Part shown: in pieces, positions 23,385 to 24,075 of the stretch | Position numbering within the stretch: position 1 is the stretch's first letter | Layout of the letters: each line of letters starts with the position of its first letter | Assembly: GCA_029013165.1 (NCBI GenBank) | Contig: JAQXMV010000133.1 | Location: 1-24,075 of the forward strand | Direction of reading: 5' to 3' | DNA: 24,075 nt | Origin: Oscillospiraceae bacterium | GTDB lineage: Bacteria > Bacillota > Clostridia > Oscillospirales > Acutalibacteraceae | Notes under the pieces: model-generated | Told to the model about the DNA's origin: nothing | Databases searched by the model: none | Seen by the model: the letters and a program-made list of their open reading frames with translations, nothing else | Program-made: the position numbers and the translations under genes

Positions 23385-24075
23385 TCAGACCTCCTTGAAA
23401 TTGACCGGCAGAATGATCTCAACAGTGGTTCCCTGACCGACTTCGCTGGAAAGATTCAGCTCTCCCCTGTGCATTCTCACGATTTCATCTGCCACGGCAA
23501 GGCCGATACCGGTACCACGTACGGTGTTATTGGCCTTGTAAAACTTTTCCTTGACATGAGGTAAATCCTTCTGCGGAATTCCGCAGCCGGTATCACTGAT
23601 ACTTATTTTAACATATTTTTGAATTCTTGCAACCGAAATTTCAATCTTTCCGCCGGGATTTGTGTATTTTATGGCGTTATCAATAACATTGATCAGGACC
23701 TGGCGGATTTTATCTCGGTCACATAGGATCGTCAGCTTCTCATCATCATATTTCGTGAAGGTCAGACTGATCTGCTCGTCCTCTGCTTTGCTTTTATAAA
23801 AAGTGTAGATATCTTCCGTCAGTGCAGAAAGATCAACCTCACAGACGATAATTTTAATATCGCCGCCCTGCATACGGGAAAAATCGAGAAGTTCCTCCAC
23901 CATGGAGGAAAGTCTGGCGGTTTCGTTGACGATGATCCCCAGTCCCTTGTCGAGAATCTGACGGTCAGAACCGACCTTCATCAGGGTCTCTCCCCAGCCC
24001 TTGATGGCCGTCAAAGGCGTTCTGATCTCATGAGAAACCGTGGAAATAAAGTCGTTTTTCATTTTATCAATTTCA
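23385..24075 (-). CDS. Sensor histidine kinase, C-terminal part
   Basis: The frame continues upstream past the right edge (EIDKMKNDF), so only the last 230 residues are seen. The phospho-accepting H-box is ISTVSHEIRTPLTAIKG. The ATP-binding domain has the N-box VIDNAIKYTNPGG, G1 DTGCGIP and G2 GTGIGLAVADEIVRMH, then GQGTTVEIILPV. This is a complete HisKA plus HATPase_c core; the sensor and membrane part lies outside. No response regulator is in the window, so the partner and signal cannot be given. The ATG at 24062 is internal. The stop is four bases before yqhQ. Confidence 0.93.
   Translation of the reverse strand, partial: EIDKMKNDFISTVSHEIRTPLTAIKGWGETLMKVGSDRQILDKGLGIIVNETARLSSMVEELLDFSRMQGGDIKIIVCEVDLSALTEDIYTFYKSKAEDEQISLTFTKYDDEKLTILCDRDKIRQVLINVIDNAIKYTNPGGKIEISVARIQKYVKISISDTGCGIPQKDLPHVKEKFYKANNTVRGTGIGLAVADEIVRMHRGELNLSSEVGQGTTVEIILPVNFKEV

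Noticed and set aside
1..24075. tRNA, rRNA, CRISPR, transposon or prophage features
   Set aside because: Read on both strands, I found no repeat array, no integrase or transposase and no tRNA-like structure; the region is ordinary core genome.

Overview
The window reads as a chromosomal housekeeping segment of a spore-forming, low-to-mid GC member of the Clostridia (Bacillota), probably near Oscillospiraceae/Ruminococcaceae. This placement is inferred from gene content and order: a yicC-remA-gmk-rpoZ-priA-def-fmt-rsmB-rlmN-stp-prkC-rsgA series, a scpA-scpB-DUF2953-ytfJ-D,D-carboxypeptidase-rluB series, the sporulation genes spoVM and ytfJ, and strong GGAGG-type ribosome binding sites. I see no tRNA, rRNA, CRISPR array, insertion sequence, phage gene or sign of recent transfer. 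Nearly all the DNA is coding and no gene-free stretch exceeds about 110 bases.

Layout. Positions 1-1856 are the only plus-strand block: the 3' end of an HD-domain hydrolase gene, a CmpB-type membrane protein with a long charged coiled-coil tail, and a TetR-family regulator. It converges on a minus-strand TtcA-like PP-loop gene (1889-2713). Next on the minus strand are two very small genes that are easily missed: spoVM (27 codons) and a 49-residue double-membrane-span protein. Positions 3138-15808 are a 13-gene minus-strand operon (yicC, remA, gmk, rpoZ, priA, def, fmt, a YugP-like zinc peptidase, rsmB, rlmN, stp, prkC, rsgA). Most junctions are under 40 bases or overlap. The operon is headed by a textbook promoter (TTGACA, 17 bases, TATAAT) at 15870-15898, with an inverted repeat lying over its -35 element. 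Positions 15921-24075 hold a second minus-strand series that enters from beyond the right edge: a sensor histidine kinase (partial), yqhQ/DUF1385, prmC, an M50 peptidase, scpA, scpB, DUF2953, ytfJ, a dacF/dacB-type carboxypeptidase, rluB and a small cysteine-rich GNAT-like protein.

How the genes fit together. The large operon couples RNA metabolism (YicC), nucleotide supply (Gmk), transcription (RpoZ, RemA), replication restart (PriA), N-formyl-methionine handling (Fmt, Def), rRNA modification (RsmB, RlmN), and the PASTA kinase/phosphatase pair that senses cell wall state, ending with the ribosome assembly GTPase RsgA. The second series combines chromosome condensation (ScpAB), release factor methylation (PrmC), rRNA pseudouridylation (RluB), spore or cortex functions (YtfJ, carboxypeptidase) and membrane proteases.

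I do not see a new multi-gene system here. The points worth a second look are smaller: an RNA hairpin that would bury the carboxypeptidase ribosome binding site, with wobble pairing that marks the coding strand; the spoVM and 49-residue genes; the promoter/inverted-repeat arrangement at the head of the operon; the threonine-rich tail after the PASTA repeats; and the cysteine-rich 107-residue protein. Several starts were corrected on ribosome-binding-site grounds (stp GTG, def ATG, gmk ATG, yicC ATG, carboxypeptidase TTG).
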